A stretch of DNA of 64,000 nt from Planctomycetota bacterium (GCA_024280855.1 JAJRPG010000094.1:19321-83320); one strand, 5' to 3'. Numbered from the stretch's first letter, positions 48,180 to 58,543 are shown. The notes: generated by a model not told the origin, from the sequence alone. Program-made: numbers and translations.

Positions 48180-49460
48180 GTGGGAACTGGTAGAGAAGAA
48201 CTCAAGATCAAAGCAACGCTCGAAGGTGGTAAACAAACCGCCGACGGGCTGAAGGATATTGCAGGCGCACAGGCGGCGGTGAATACCGGTAATCAGGAGG
48301 CGGCCCAACCTGTTAAAGAAGCCACCGCCGCCCAGGAAGATTTGAATGCGTCGGAGAGTGATTACATTCAACTGCTGACGCAGATCAGCCCGGTGCTAGG
48401 ACGATTTGTTGATGCGGCGATCAAAGGCAGCAAAGTGGCAGGAGACCTGGCCACTCAAAATATCAATCTTACGGGGGCATTCAAGAAGGCCAAGGCTGCC
48501 ATCACTGCTAACGCCGGTGCGCTGAAGCTGCTGACCGCAGGTGGTGCGGCGGTTGTGGGCTTGGTGCTGATCTCGAAAGCATTTACGGCTATCAAAAAAG
48601 AGGCCGAAGAGGCGACCAAAGCCATTAACGGAACCATCGAAGCGCAAACACGTTTGAGAAACGAAGCGATCGATCGCAAACAATCCATTGAAGACATTGC
48701 CGACGCGCGACGCGAAGGTGGGTTTAACGCTGGCGAGGCCCGGCAAGCGTCGGACAAGGCCAGGCTAATCGGAGAGGCCAACCCGTCGCTGCAAGATGGC
48801 GCAGTCAACCAAGCCCTTGCGTTGGGCGGCGTCGAACGTAGCGTTGAAGAGCTATCAAAGATCGCCTTCCTTTTACAAAGCGGAAAGATCAATCTTGACG
48901 GCGGGCAACGCAGTGAAACACGAGATCGTGTCATCGAGCGGGCGTTAGAACGAAATGCCGAAGTCATAGACAAGGCTTTTGCACGCGAAGATGTGCAAGC
49001 CAAAGAAACACGCGATGAGGCTAAGACGCAGGCGAAGTCTGCGAGCGGTGGCAATCTGGCAGAACTAATTAAAATCATCGAACCGTTTATAAAAGGCACT
49101 GACCTGAACCCCGAAGACATCGCCAAGATTATCCAGGTGTTACCCGCCGTCGATGAAAACAGGGGCAAGCCCCTAAAAGGTGTGCCGATCACTTCGTTTT
49201 TCGCCAACACTGAACGCTCCAGGGTAGAAGGTGAACTTGGGGCTGCAGGATTAGATACTTCGGGTGTCGGGGCACCATCCCAGGTAGCTATTAACGTTGC
49301 ACGCAAAGTGTTAAATGAGCTACGAGATAAGCCAGCTCCCATCACCATCGTCAACAACAACCAAGGCGCAACCTTAAACGGTTCGGACGCGGCGTCACGG
49401 CAACAGCGAGAAGCGGCATCAGGCATAGGCGAAAACGCGAGCGTGTTGGCGGAGAATTGA
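48180..49460 (+). CDS. Tape measure-like protein
   Basis: 426 residues from GTG 48180. Long helices rich in Ala, Lys and Glu (LKIKATLEGGKQTADGLKDI; KKAKAAITANAGALKLLTAG), one hydrophobic segment (GGAAVVGLVLISKAFTAI) and coiled coils are the standard tape measure plan. It is short, implying a tail of perhaps 60 nm by the usual rule of 0.15 nm per residue. The gene is followed by palindromic repeats. Confidence 0.7.
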   Translation: MGTGREELKIKATLEGGKQTADGLKDIAGAQAAVNTGNQEAAQPVKEATAAQEDLNASESDYIQLLTQISPVLGRFVDAAIKGSKVAGDLATQNINLTGAFKKAKAAITANAGALKLLTAGGAAVVGLVLISKAFTAIKKEAEEATKAINGTIEAQTRLRNEAIDRKQSIEDIADARREGGFNAGEARQASDKARLIGEANPSLQDGAVNQALALGGVERSVEELSKIAFLLQSGKINLDGGQRSETRDRVIERALERNAEVIDKAFAREDVQAKETRDEAKTQAKSASGGNLAELIKIIEPFIKGTDLNPEDIAKIIQVLPAVDENRGKPLKGVPITSFFANTERSRVEGELGAAGLDTSGVGAPSQVAINVARKVLNELRDKPAPITIVNNNQGATLNGSDAASRQQREAASGIGENASVLAEN

Positions 49461-49463
49461 ATA

Positions 49464-49546
49464 AGACTGGATACCCGCCTGCGCGGGTATGACGGCAAGA
49501 CTGGATTCCCGCCCCGCCACAGGCGGTCTGAAAAGCGGGTATGACG
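49464..49546. repeat. Two dRS3/REP-like palindromic repeats
   Basis: First copy AGACTGGATACCCGCCTGCG with the palindrome ATACCCGC-ctgc-GCGGGTAT (49471-49490). Second copy from 49499 (CTGGATTCCCGCCCCGCC) is broken by CACAGGCGGTCTGAAAA before GCGGGTATGACG. Same family as 35503-35534. They lie between the tape measure and the next tail gene. Confidence 0.7.
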
Positions 49547-49579
49547 AGGTACTGAACGAAGTAATACAAGGAGCTAGCT

Positions 49580-50074
49580 CTGGCTGGTGGACATCCACAA
49601 TTTGGCGGATTTAACAGTGTGACACTACTTGACCTTGGTCAAGAAGGTGGCGTGCGGGCGATGGCGTCAAAGGCCGACTTTGTGGGTGTACAGGTGCATC
49701 AACAACCGGCAGCGGTTGCCCAGAACATACGCGCGGTGCCAGAGTCGGGGTTGGTACTATCCACGCGACTCGGACAACGAGGACGCAAGGTGACTATCAC
49801 CGGACTTATCAAAGCCAAGGACCAGGCCGAACTGCGCAAGATCATCGGCGAGATCGACCAGAAACGACATGGGCAACCGACCGACGCCATGACGGGGATG
49901 CTGGGCACTATCGAACTTAGCGAGATGAAACCGACCACGCTGACCTCTTTTGACGGGGCAGCCCTGAGCAATCGAGCGGTTATGAACGACTGGAAAAAAG
50001 TGGGAAGAGCGACGAAAAACCCGGCGGGATTGATCCTGCAAAAAATTGAACTGACGTTTACTTTGCTGGCGTAA
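49580..50074 (+). CDS. Tail protein with probable CTG start
   Basis: The ORF track starts at GTG 49619, but AAGGAG lies six bases before an in-frame CTG at 49580, giving MAGGHPQFGGFNSVTLLDLG, a natural beginning. 164 residues, beta-rich (RGRKVTITGLIKAKDQAELR, QKIELTFTLLA). It is close to the start of the baseplate genes and may be a distal tail or hub adaptor. Confidence 0.5.
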   Translation: MAGGHPQFGGFNSVTLLDLGQEGGVRAMASKADFVGVQVHQQPAAVAQNIRAVPESGLVLSTRLGQRGRKVTITGLIKAKDQAELRKIIGEIDQKRHGQPTDAMTGMLGTIELSEMKPTTLTSFDGAALSNRAVMNDWKKVGRATKNPAGLILQKIELTFTLLA

Positions 50075-50079
50075 CGAAT

Positions 50080-52509
50080 ATGGGAACTATTGCACCATCA
50101 CTATCTGCGGCACCTCCGACCAGAACCCGCACGCGCGTCTCCCGAACCGTGCCCAGCGACTACAGCTATCGGCTCGCACCGACGGTGGTGCAAGTCGAAA
50201 CCGGCTACCAGACCAACAACTATATGCCACTACCAGACGCCGTTACCTGGACCAATATCACGGAAGCGATGGACGGAAACGACACCACCGCGACACTCAC
50301 CGTCAGCGGACTCGACCCGGAAAAACTCACTGTGCCCGGAAGCATTGGCAACGAACACTTCAGGCACCTACTCGAATACCTGCGACCTGACCGACGCATC
50401 CGCATCGGCTTAGGGTTCAACGGGGTAGGTACGGAAATATATTTCGTGGGCTACCCGATGGTCAATGACATTGCCTGGACCGGCGACAGCCAAACGATCA
50501 CCTGCCGATGTACGTCCGAAGCGGATGAATTGCTCTCTACCCACCCGGAAGCGATGGTGCAAGGCAGGTACATGCGATTCGACCCGACGCTGACGTGGGA
50601 TGAAACCAACCCCGACGCGCGGCTGGTGCGCAGCTTGGCGCCAACCTTTAACGCGGGACTCAAACCCAACCGCAGCCAGGAACCTGTGCCGGTTACGATT
50701 GGCGGATTGACCCAAGACATCTATCTGTTCGTGGAAGATGATGCCGACGGTGCGGCCCATTGGAATGTGGCTAACGCCTTGCGGTATCTGGCGTATTTTT
50801 ACCTTGTGAAACATGGCAAGTTTGATCGCATTGATGTGCTTCGATTTTTTGATGCGACCGAGCGATTGACTGGTGTGCCGCAATCCCTATCCGATCCGTT
50901 TTCGCAATCCATGACAACCGTACTTGAAGAACTTTCGGTGAGGGGATCAAACGCCAAGGAAGCGCTGTGGTGGGTTTGCCAGGTTACGAGCCTGCATATG
51001 TGGTTCCCCATTAAAATCATCGCTTCAACGCCTTCGCCTATACCGTCAGGCGTTGGCCCTGACGGCACAACCGAATTGATGATCTTCCGCTCGCCACGCG
51101 ACGCCAACGAAGCCGCGCGACTGCCAGACGCCCGCGTATATGACCTGCCCCGACAAGCACCCTACACCGACCAAACGGGTAAGACCGTAACCGAAGTCAT
51201 CGACAAGAACATCGCGGGTTTTGATGCGAGCCTTTCGATCGATTCTAAAGTTATTACGGCTCCAGTATTTTTGGGCGCACCTAACCGCTACGAAGTGACG
51301 CTGCTACTCAGGCCAGGATGGAAACCTTTTCAATGGCTTGATGATGTTGGTTTTGTCAATGGCAGTATGCTGACTGGGAACGCGCTTAAAACCGCGAACA
51401 ATGCGGCGATGAATTTCTGGGAAACCCAGTTCGAGAAAGGCGATGAATGGGAAACCGACGCCAACGGCCAATACACCGGTGTGCCGACCAGCCTCTACCA
51501 CGGCAAACATCCCGATCATCAAGCCGTAAGCGACGTTGGTCGGCTGTGGATATTCCCGGACTCGACGCGGTACATCAGCGTTACGCCCTGCGATAAAACG
51601 GTTGACCCTAACTGCACCGACGAGGTGGACAGCGCGTGGGCACGTCAGCAGATATGGACGAAGGAATTATACAGCCCCTACAGCGATGACATTCTTGGCC
51701 GCGCGTTGGTGTACCAATCTCATGCTATCGGTGGTGGCATCCCGTTTCTGCGGTCGGTGCAATGGACGCCGCGTAACCGACCCTTCTTTGATACCATTGG
51801 CAGGCTGGCACTGGCTACGGATCAATCGCCGATTGTGCATCTTACGTTTGATGCGGTGGGCGACCCGATGAAAGCTTTGACCGACGCGACCTGGTCCAGG
51901 TACAACGGCACACCAGAGATCGACGCAACGCGGGCGGCGATACGATTCACCGATGATAACCTGCTTAACACACCGAACCTGAAAAACAACCCCGACGTTG
52001 GCCCGAACTACGATGACAGCACCATGATCGAAGCCTATATCAAAGGCACGTTCATGGTGGCGATTACCTGCACGATCGAAGGCGATAGCCGACTCATCCA
52101 GATACCCAACCTGGCGGTGACTGCCAGCCAGCGCAAGCGAGCTACGGTCATCGATGTGGCTGATCGATTTCGCCATGACAACCGACGCGGACAAAACAGC
52201 TTCCTCAACGCGCAACCAACCGACGAACCACTCTACGAGGGTCGTGACGATACGCTGGCACTGCAATGGTATGCCCTGCGGTGGCGGCAGACGATGCAAC
52301 GATCACCCGTGGCCGGTCCGTTCGTGATCCCGTGGATCGACGGACGCTACGAACCGGGCGACGTGTTCAGCGGTGTGGCTGGACTCGGTATCAACTTTGA
52401 TGATTACCCCACCATCATCAATCGCGTTACGACCAACTCGCCTGATGGGCAAGCGACAAGACTGGTCCTATCAGACCTGCGTCAGTCACCGGAGGTGCGC
52501 AATGGCTAA
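50080..52509 (+). CDS. Large tail / baseplate hub-like protein
   Basis: 809 residues, without a leader. N-terminal Thr/Arg-rich segment, then domains with hub-like blocks (GIGFNGVGTEIYFVGYPMVN-type: GLGFNGVGTEIYFVGYPMVN; ITCRCTSEADELLSTHPEAM) and a C-terminal ITCTIEGDSRLIQIPNLAVT followed by RWRQTMQRSPVAGPF. It resembles gpD/gp44-like tail hub proteins in plan, not in detail. Starts five bases after the previous stop. Confidence 0.5.
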   Translation: MGTIAPSLSAAPPTRTRTRVSRTVPSDYSYRLAPTVVQVETGYQTNNYMPLPDAVTWTNITEAMDGNDTTATLTVSGLDPEKLTVPGSIGNEHFRHLLEYLRPDRRIRIGLGFNGVGTEIYFVGYPMVNDIAWTGDSQTITCRCTSEADELLSTHPEAMVQGRYMRFDPTLTWDETNPDARLVRSLAPTFNAGLKPNRSQEPVPVTIGGLTQDIYLFVEDDADGAAHWNVANALRYLAYFYLVKHGKFDRIDVLRFFDATERLTGVPQSLSDPFSQSMTTVLEELSVRGSNAKEALWWVCQVTSLHMWFPIKIIASTPSPIPSGVGPDGTTELMIFRSPRDANEAARLPDARVYDLPRQAPYTDQTGKTVTEVIDKNIAGFDASLSIDSKVITAPVFLGAPNRYEVTLLLRPGWKPFQWLDDVGFVNGSMLTGNALKTANNAAMNFWETQFEKGDEWETDANGQYTGVPTSLYHGKHPDHQAVSDVGRLWIFPDSTRYISVTPCDKTVDPNCTDEVDSAWARQQIWTKELYSPYSDDILGRALVYQSHAIGGGIPFLRSVQWTPRNRPFFDTIGRLALATDQSPIVHLTFDAVGDPMKALTDATWSRYNGTPEIDATRAAIRFTDDNLLNTPNLKNNPDVGPNYDDSTMIEAYIKGTFMVAITCTIEGDSRLIQIPNLAVTASQRKRATVIDVADRFRHDNRRGQNSFLNAQPTDEPLYEGRDDTLALQWYALRWRQTMQRSPVAGPFVIPWIDGRYEPGDVFSGVAGLGINFDDYPTIINRVTTNSPDGQATRLVLSDLRQSPEVRNG

Positions 52510-52984
52510 CCAAACCATGCAACTACGGGTGACGATCGATTCGACCTGGAAGGCTGGGACCACACTGCAAGTCTACAGCGACTTGGGGAGCGGCACAGTG
52601 GACTTTAACACGCCACTACTAGCTAAACCCCAGCCCGTGTTTATATCGCAGCCAATCGCTCGCCAGCCGTTTGATGGTTTTGGTGGGCGCATGACGCGGG
52701 TGCTGCCTAGCTATCCGCAACGCATGAGCTTTGACCGTGGCTCGATTTTCGACCGGAGCCTTAGCAACGCACCAGGCTATGTGGATGTTGTCTTTGATGT
52801 GCCAGCCGCTTACGGGCTGCACAAATTCGTGGTCAAAGCGATCGACCTGGAAGGCAATATCCAAACGGCAGCCGCTGCCGAAAGATCGCAGTTTGTTTCC
52901 AGCACCGAAGCCGATTCGGTGGCGACGTTTGATTTTAATTCGTTCGACGCAGGGACGCGTCGAGCTACGTTTAGTATCACATGA
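52502..52984 (+). CDS. Small beta-rich tail protein
   Basis: 160 residues from ATG 52502 overlapping the hub stop (ATGGCTAA). The segment GTVDFNTPLLAKPQPVFISQ, and later GYVDVVFDVPAAYGLHKFVV, are like the Fn3-type repeats in the 58540 gene (TIDYNTPLGTIAF). A tail spike or fibre adaptor is likely. Confidence 0.5.
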   Translation: MANQTMQLRVTIDSTWKAGTTLQVYSDLGSGTVDFNTPLLAKPQPVFISQPIARQPFDGFGGRMTRVLPSYPQRMSFDRGSIFDRSLSNAPGYVDVVFDVPAAYGLHKFVVKAIDLEGNIQTAAAAERSQFVSSTEADSVATFDFNSFDAGTRRATFSIT

Positions 52985-52997
52985 TGGAGCGCAGCTC

Positions 52998-54635
52998 ATG
53001 GCTAATCCAGTACAGGCAAATTTGACCAACGCCCAGGCGTCGGCACTATCGGGACTTGTCAATACAGATGTTGGCATTACACGCATCAGCGCGACCGCCG
53101 ACGATCAAGGCGACCCCAACATGTTTGCGCAGTTCATGACCATGAACGAAAATACCTGGGGGCTGATGAAAACATTGGTCGCTGGTACAGTGTTGGCCGG
53201 AGCCGGGCTATCGTGCAACGCCTTTGCCATCGACTATCGATTGGTCGCTACCAACTACACCTACCCAGGCGGATCAATCACACTCGCGCTAAACGACACC
53301 CACTACCTCTATCTGGACTCAGCCCAAACGCTCAAGAGCGCTACGGGAACTTGGCCCAGCGATAACGTTTATAAACTTGCGATTGTCACGACCGACGCCA
53401 CGGTGGTGACGGCGATCAAAGACGCCAGGCACATGAATTATAACGTGGGGGTGAACACGAGCTGGTTTAATGTATTGCCGACATCCGCCATAGACTTTAA
53501 CGGGCAGGACATCAAGAACTTTGCTGACCTAAAACCCGCTGACCCGACAGAACTTACCATTGCGGCTGGCGTGATTACACCGACGCAGATGTATCATACG
53601 GTGGCTTCAGAAGGCGGCGCTCCATTTGATGACCTCGTTACCATCACTGCTGATCCTAATAAAATAGGCCGGTCGCTGTATCTTAAAAAAGCGATCGGTG
53701 AAACTTGGAATTTGAAATCCACTGGCAACGTAACTGTATTGCAGGAGTCCGTTGGGGCAACGGTTATTATGACTTTGGATTCGATGGTCATACAACTGAT
53801 ACAGGCCACCGCCACGACGTGGGTGACGGTTGCCGTGCCTCAGCCAAAAATCGCAACGCTCGCCAGTGATCTGGATGTCAACAACAAAAACCTGCACACC
53901 ATTAGAGGCTTGAATTTGTGGCCTATAGAAGAGACTATTTCCGCCGGAAATGTGCTGGTAGATAATGGCCATATGTTGCTTAACCTGTTGGCCGAATCGG
54001 GTGCGGCGGATGACCTGGACACCGTGGGCCCGACGTCTCCCAGTGTCCTTGGTGCGACCAGTGACCTCTTAATCGTTCGGCGATCGCAGGGCAATACCAT
54101 AACCGTGAAGCACTCGCCTGGCACGGCGAATGGATTCAATTTGCAAGGCGGTGTTGATTTCGTGATGTCGAGTGATGCAGATTTGCTGCTGTGTATATTC
54201 GATAATGGTGCTGCTAACAGTTGGCAAGAAATCGCTCGCTTCCCACGCCTGGCCTCCGACCTGGCGGGAAGCGACGAGGCCATCTACGCGCCGATGACCA
54301 TTCACATTCCCGGCACGCCAACCGCTGGTAACGATACGCGGGTGCTAATACTCGACGCCGACTGCATCATCAAGAGCGCGACCATGTATGCCGCGACCGC
54401 GCCCAGTACCGGCGACGCGGTCGTTGACATTATCGTGGACGGTGTGTCCATGTTCGCGGACCAAAGCGAAATGCCACACGTACTCAACGGGGCCAATAGC
54501 GATGACAGCGCCATCAAGAACAAGGCCGTGACCAAAGGCATGACCATCCGTCTCGAACCGGAACTGATTAACGCTGCGGCGGATATTACGGTCACGCTGC
54601 ACATTTACATGAAGCCGCAAGTGCCGCCGGTATAG
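52998..54635 (+). CDS. Tail fibre-like structural protein
   Basis: 545 residues from ATG 52998 (MANPVQANLTNAQASALSGL). Mostly beta-rich and Thr/Asn/Gly-rich, with a hydrophobic TLVAGTVLAGAGLSCNAFAI and later TYPGGSITLALNDTHYLYLD. DFNGQDIKNFADLKP is like fibre collar segments. The longer ORF start at 52731 reads the previous gene out of frame. It ends at a strong hairpin. Confidence 0.5.
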   Translation: MANPVQANLTNAQASALSGLVNTDVGITRISATADDQGDPNMFAQFMTMNENTWGLMKTLVAGTVLAGAGLSCNAFAIDYRLVATNYTYPGGSITLALNDTHYLYLDSAQTLKSATGTWPSDNVYKLAIVTTDATVVTAIKDARHMNYNVGVNTSWFNVLPTSAIDFNGQDIKNFADLKPADPTELTIAAGVITPTQMYHTVASEGGAPFDDLVTITADPNKIGRSLYLKKAIGETWNLKSTGNVTVLQESVGATVIMTLDSMVIQLIQATATTWVTVAVPQPKIATLASDLDVNNKNLHTIRGLNLWPIEETISAGNVLVDNGHMLLNLLAESGAADDLDTVGPTSPSVLGATSDLLIVRRSQGNTITVKHSPGTANGFNLQGGVDFVMSSDADLLLCIFDNGAANSWQEIARFPRLASDLAGSDEAIYAPMTIHIPGTPTAGNDTRVLILDADCIIKSATMYAATAPSTGDAVVDIIVDGVSMFADQSEMPHVLNGANSDDSAIKNKAVTKGMTIRLEPELINAAADITVTLHIYMKPQVPPV

Positions 54636-54705
54636 CCCGCGAGCGGGCTTGAGGCCACGCTGTGGCTTTGAGGCCAAGAGTGGCTTTGAGGCCGCGAGTG
54701 GCTAG
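54634..54705 (+). repeat. Hairpin plus 18-bp tandem repeat between fibre genes
   Basis: AGCCCGC-ga-GCGGGCT (54634-54649) overlaps the stop codon of the preceding gene; it is followed by an imperfect tandem TGGCTTTGAGGCC at 54663 and 54681 (18-base period) and a decayed third unit. A transcription pause or recombination site between tail modules is possible. Confidence 0.55.
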
Positions 54706-54744
54706 GAGAGTGATCGATGTTTTTTGGACGATTGGAAGTTTAGT

Positions 54745-56382
54745 ATGGCCTGGAACAGTCTTACCGATACGATTAGCGTGGCGGCGATCCGCGTGGCGGC
54801 GCCCAGCGCTACCGGCATCCAAACCATCACCATATCGGGAAGCGCAGGCATCGTCCCAGTAGCGGCACTTATCAAAATGTCGGGGGCCACGGTCAATGGT
54901 ACGCTGGCTGCCCATGCACGCATGTCTATAGGTGCTACTGATGGCACTAACGAGCGGATGGCATCGTGCTTCGCCGAGGATAATGCACCGCTGTCAGCCG
55001 CCATTGTAGCGACGACTGCGGCTACGCCAGTAAGCGTTGAGTCTACTGGCCACAATTTGACGACTGGTCAATACGTCGTACCGAGCGGCACGGGCAACTC
55101 GGACATCGACGACAACCCCTACCTTATCACTGTCACTGACGCTAACAATTACACGCTCGACGGATCGTCATCCGCATCAACTAGCACCGGCGGATCGTGG
55201 GACTTACGCAAAAACAATTACAAAGGATCGAGCAACGCCCACGTCTGCGGCTTGCTTGACACCACCAAAAACATTGGTGGCACGATCGCTTGGGAAAGCT
55301 ACGCCGAATTAGATTCATTCACCGCTGATAGCATAAAAATAAACTGGACGAAAGTTTCGGGGGCTGGAGGCGAGTTTGTAACCGTGCTACTACTCGGTGG
55401 TACGCATCTCAAGGCTTACGTCGGTGATACGGTTAGCGCCAGCCCGGCGACTGCCGTTACTGGTCCTGGTTGGCCTCCTGATATTGTTTTACCGTTTGGT
55501 CATCAAGATGGATTTTCATTTTCGGCGACGAGTGCATCGAGCCTTGGGCATAGTTGCGACATCCAAATGGGGGCCGTGGCTAACGGTGGCGGTAAGGGCG
55601 GCTTAGCGCTGTCGGCACTTAATGGTATCAGCCAAGATTTGTCCGGTAACAAAACGGTTGTGGCTAATCGCGTGCAAGACCAGTATGCAAGCTACTTTGT
55701 CAAGGATGATGAGTTACTCGGCAAGACACCGTTTACACGGGCAGTTGCCACTATCAATAATTTTAACGCGCTCGGATTCGACGTGCTACAGGAATCAATT
55801 GGCGATGGTGTAGCCAATCCGTTTGCGTATCTGGCTTTGAAATTCGACAAGCAAACAGCGGACATCAAAGTAAGTTTAGAATCCTGGCAAACAGGATCAG
55901 GCTTTGGTGGCAAAACCACTACAGGGTTTGGATTCAAACCACAGGCGTTGATAATTATTTCGTCCAACATTTCAACGAGTCAAAAAAATACCACGATCAG
56001 TGATGGTCGTGCCGGCACGTTTGGCATTGCCTTTGTGACTAGCTCGACCGACGAGTACTCCACGTTTATTTCAGTTGAAGATGGTATTGCAGGTACAAAC
56101 AAAAACAAAACATCGGCCATATGCACGGACAAAATTGTTAAGCATTATTACCACGATGACACCGGACCGAAACAAGAAAATAGCTTCACTTCGTTTGGCA
56201 CTGATGGTTTTAATTGGACGCGCGACAATTACGCCACGCCGGTAGCGAACAAATCGTTTATCTGCGTTGCAATTGGCGAGGCCAAAGCACCGACCGAACC
56301 GGTGGTAAGTGGCAACACAAGGTTAGTTAATCGTGAGCGATTATCAGGCGGATTAGTCAATGGCGGATTAGTAAGGGCATAA
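54745..56382 (+). CDS. Tail fibre-like structural protein
   Basis: 545 residues from ATG 54745. Beta-rich with concanavalin-like patterns in the second half (LKAYVGDTVSASPATAVTGP, GFKPQALIIISSN, TSFGTDGFNWTRDNY). The segment TTGQYVVPSGTGNSDIDDNP through VTDANNYTLDGS is the same short module found in the 56384 gene (ATNDYVNITGALG...TNTTQFTLKAAL). The last residues (RLVNRERLSGGLVNGGLVRA) repeat LVNGGL-like units. A receptor-binding or fibre subunit is likely. Confidence 0.5.
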   Translation: MAWNSLTDTISVAAIRVAAPSATGIQTITISGSAGIVPVAALIKMSGATVNGTLAAHARMSIGATDGTNERMASCFAEDNAPLSAAIVATTAATPVSVESTGHNLTTGQYVVPSGTGNSDIDDNPYLITVTDANNYTLDGSSSASTSTGGSWDLRKNNYKGSSNAHVCGLLDTTKNIGGTIAWESYAELDSFTADSIKINWTKVSGAGGEFVTVLLLGGTHLKAYVGDTVSASPATAVTGPGWPPDIVLPFGHQDGFSFSATSASSLGHSCDIQMGAVANGGGKGGLALSALNGISQDLSGNKTVVANRVQDQYASYFVKDDELLGKTPFTRAVATINNFNALGFDVLQESIGDGVANPFAYLALKFDKQTADIKVSLESWQTGSGFGGKTTTGFGFKPQALIIISSNISTSQKNTTISDGRAGTFGIAFVTSSTDEYSTFISVEDGIAGTNKNKTSAICTDKIVKHYYHDDTGPKQENSFTSFGTDGFNWTRDNYATPVANKSFICVAIGEAKAPTEPVVSGNTRLVNRERLSGGLVNGGLVRA

Positions 56383-56383
56383 C

Positions 56384-58543
56384 ATGTATTTAGGAAACTT
56401 GGCTGACAACGAACCAGTACGGCGATATTTTTCGTCCACTAAATCCGACGGTGACGCCATTACAATGGCCACCGATGGCGATCTGTTTGTGCATAAGCAT
56501 TCGACGTTGTCCGGTGTGGTTATTTCGAGCGTTGTGACTGTTGGTTCAGTTGTCTGTACGACCGCCACGGTGCATGGCTTAGCCACCAACGACTACGTCA
56601 ACATCACCGGCGCTCTCGGCATGACAGAGCTTAACGGATTTTGGAAAGTTACTGTGACTAATACGACACAGTTCACTCTCAAGGCTGCACTAACGGGGGG
56701 TTCTGATCCAACGGGTAGCGGCTGGGGAACTTATACGGCAAGCTCCGCGTCAACCGACGGATTACAACTTACAAAAGTTGGTATCACGTTCACCGAGGAT
56801 TATTTATTTACGACTGGGTTGCACCTTCTTGAGATAATCACGACGGATGCTTTCTACGCGACCGGCAACGAGTACACGCTAATTCTAATAGGTGCAGTGG
56901 TGGACGCGCTAACTGTTAGTACGCCGGTTTTGAGTTGGTCGGTAGAGAATCGATATATGCGTGGCACGGATGGAGCGAACACAGTTGTACCTCGCACCGC
57001 TCAGCAAAACCGCGATGCGATGAAGCTCGCACCGTCGGCAGGCGCTCCGGGCACAGGCTCGGTGGATGAACACTTAGACAACATACCACTGACGGCCATG
57101 CGTGGTACGGACAACGCGGCGTTGGCTAGCGGCGTACAGCTTAACGCCCAAGGCAAGCTAGATGTTAACGCAGAATGTGATACGGCCTTGGCTGACTACG
57201 GCGCAAACAAGGTGACGCCATTGACTGCCCTGCAAGTCAACGCCGAGGCCGATACAGCCTTGGTAGATGCGGGCGTTACTGCGACCCGAATGGGTTATGT
57301 TGACAATCTCAACATCGGTGGCTCGGCCGCATCATCATCCGAAGTCACGGCTATATCAACAAACACCAGAGTTCGCGTGGTCATCCCTGAGCAAATGCAA
57401 CTGCCAGCGTCTGGCACTATTGATTACGTTCTCGACTTGTACATCTACGACACCAATGGCAATATGGAGGCTCCAGACTCGCTGCCTACGATTACGGCTG
57501 CGAACAATGCCGACGTGAATAGATCGTCAGCGCTTGGCACGGTCACGCTAGTTAGCACCGGCGTTTATAAAGTGACTTACACCGTCGCAGCGGCTGATGC
57601 TCAAGAGCAATTACGGTTTGAGTGGTCAATCGTCGAGGGTGGTAGCACAACCAAGCACGGTCGTTCTGGTTGGGTTGTCGATGCGGTCAATGTAGGCTTC
57701 ACACCGAGCGACCGTAGCAATCAAGATGCCATAAAGGCTGTGACGGATGTGTTGCCCGACGCTGGAGCGCTAACCACGATAGGCACAGACACGGCACGAC
57801 TCACAGCAACCAGGGCACAAGTGATTGACGATTGGATTAACGGCGGTCGGCTAGATTTAATCATCGATGGTATCAAGGCAGAGACTGCGTCCGTATTAAA
57901 CGACACCGCAAACACGCTCGACACCTTGATCCGCGAGATACAAGGGACCGGGTTCTTAACCGCGAACGACTCTCTTAAAGCAATAAGGGATCGTGGCGAT
58001 GCGGCATGGATAACCGGTGGTGGCGGTGGAACCGATGGCGACATCGTCAACAACGGAACCGCACAAGGCGGATCGATCAGTACCATCACGCTGGCAGCCG
58101 GGGCATCGGCTCAAGATGATAACTATCAAAACGATCTGATCGTCATCGTCTCGGGCACAGGCGCCGGACAATCCGAAGCGGCCAGCAGCTATGTGGGGGC
58201 AACCAAGGTCGTCACGATGGCGGCGAACTGGAAGGTCGCGCCGGATAATACGTCAGTCTATAAAGTTTATGGTCGTGGAACCGTAGCCGGAGCGACTGCA
58301 CCAACTACCGGGCAAATCGCCGACGCCGTACTTAATGAGCTGATGAGCGGGCACGATGTCACCGGATCATTCGCGGCATACATCCGAGACGCTGTCGAAC
58401 GCATGGCAGGTAACACCGAATTCGATCGCACGACCAACAAACTGACCATCAAAAATACGGACACAACGACAAGGTACGCATTGCAAACGCGCGAACAGCC
58501 AGGCGACACCAACGTGCAGGAGGTCGTGCGAACCGCATCATGA
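56384..58543 (+). CDS. Large tail fibre-like protein
   Basis: 719 residues. The module TVHGLATNDYVNITGALGMT with VTNTTQFTLKAALTG resembles bacterial Ig-like/ubiquitin-like fibre units. Later it carries repeated DTALADYGANKVTPL / DTALVDAGVTATRM units and a C-terminal coiled region. The start is one base after the previous gene's stop. Hypervariable fibre modules in this position are typical for host range in tailed phages. Confidence 0.5.
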   Translation: MYLGNLADNEPVRRYFSSTKSDGDAITMATDGDLFVHKHSTLSGVVISSVVTVGSVVCTTATVHGLATNDYVNITGALGMTELNGFWKVTVTNTTQFTLKAALTGGSDPTGSGWGTYTASSASTDGLQLTKVGITFTEDYLFTTGLHLLEIITTDAFYATGNEYTLILIGAVVDALTVSTPVLSWSVENRYMRGTDGANTVVPRTAQQNRDAMKLAPSAGAPGTGSVDEHLDNIPLTAMRGTDNAALASGVQLNAQGKLDVNAECDTALADYGANKVTPLTALQVNAEADTALVDAGVTATRMGYVDNLNIGGSAASSSEVTAISTNTRVRVVIPEQMQLPASGTIDYVLDLYIYDTNGNMEAPDSLPTITAANNADVNRSSALGTVTLVSTGVYKVTYTVAAADAQEQLRFEWSIVEGGSTTKHGRSGWVVDAVNVGFTPSDRSNQDAIKAVTDVLPDAGALTTIGTDTARLTATRAQVIDDWINGGRLDLIIDGIKAETASVLNDTANTLDTLIREIQGTGFLTANDSLKAIRDRGDAAWITGGGGGTDGDIVNNGTAQGGSISTITLAAGASAQDDNYQNDLIVIVSGTGAGQSEAASSYVGATKVVTMAANWKVAPDNTSVYKVYGRGTVAGATAPTTGQIADAVLNELMSGHDVTGSFAAYIRDAVERMAGNTEFDRTTNKLTIKNTDTTTRYALQTREQPGDTNVQEVVRTAS

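Noticed and set aside
48455-49498. 347-residue minus-strand ORF
   Set aside because: Antisense to the tape measure gene; sequence is the complement pattern of its Ala/Lys helices and of the palindromic repeats.
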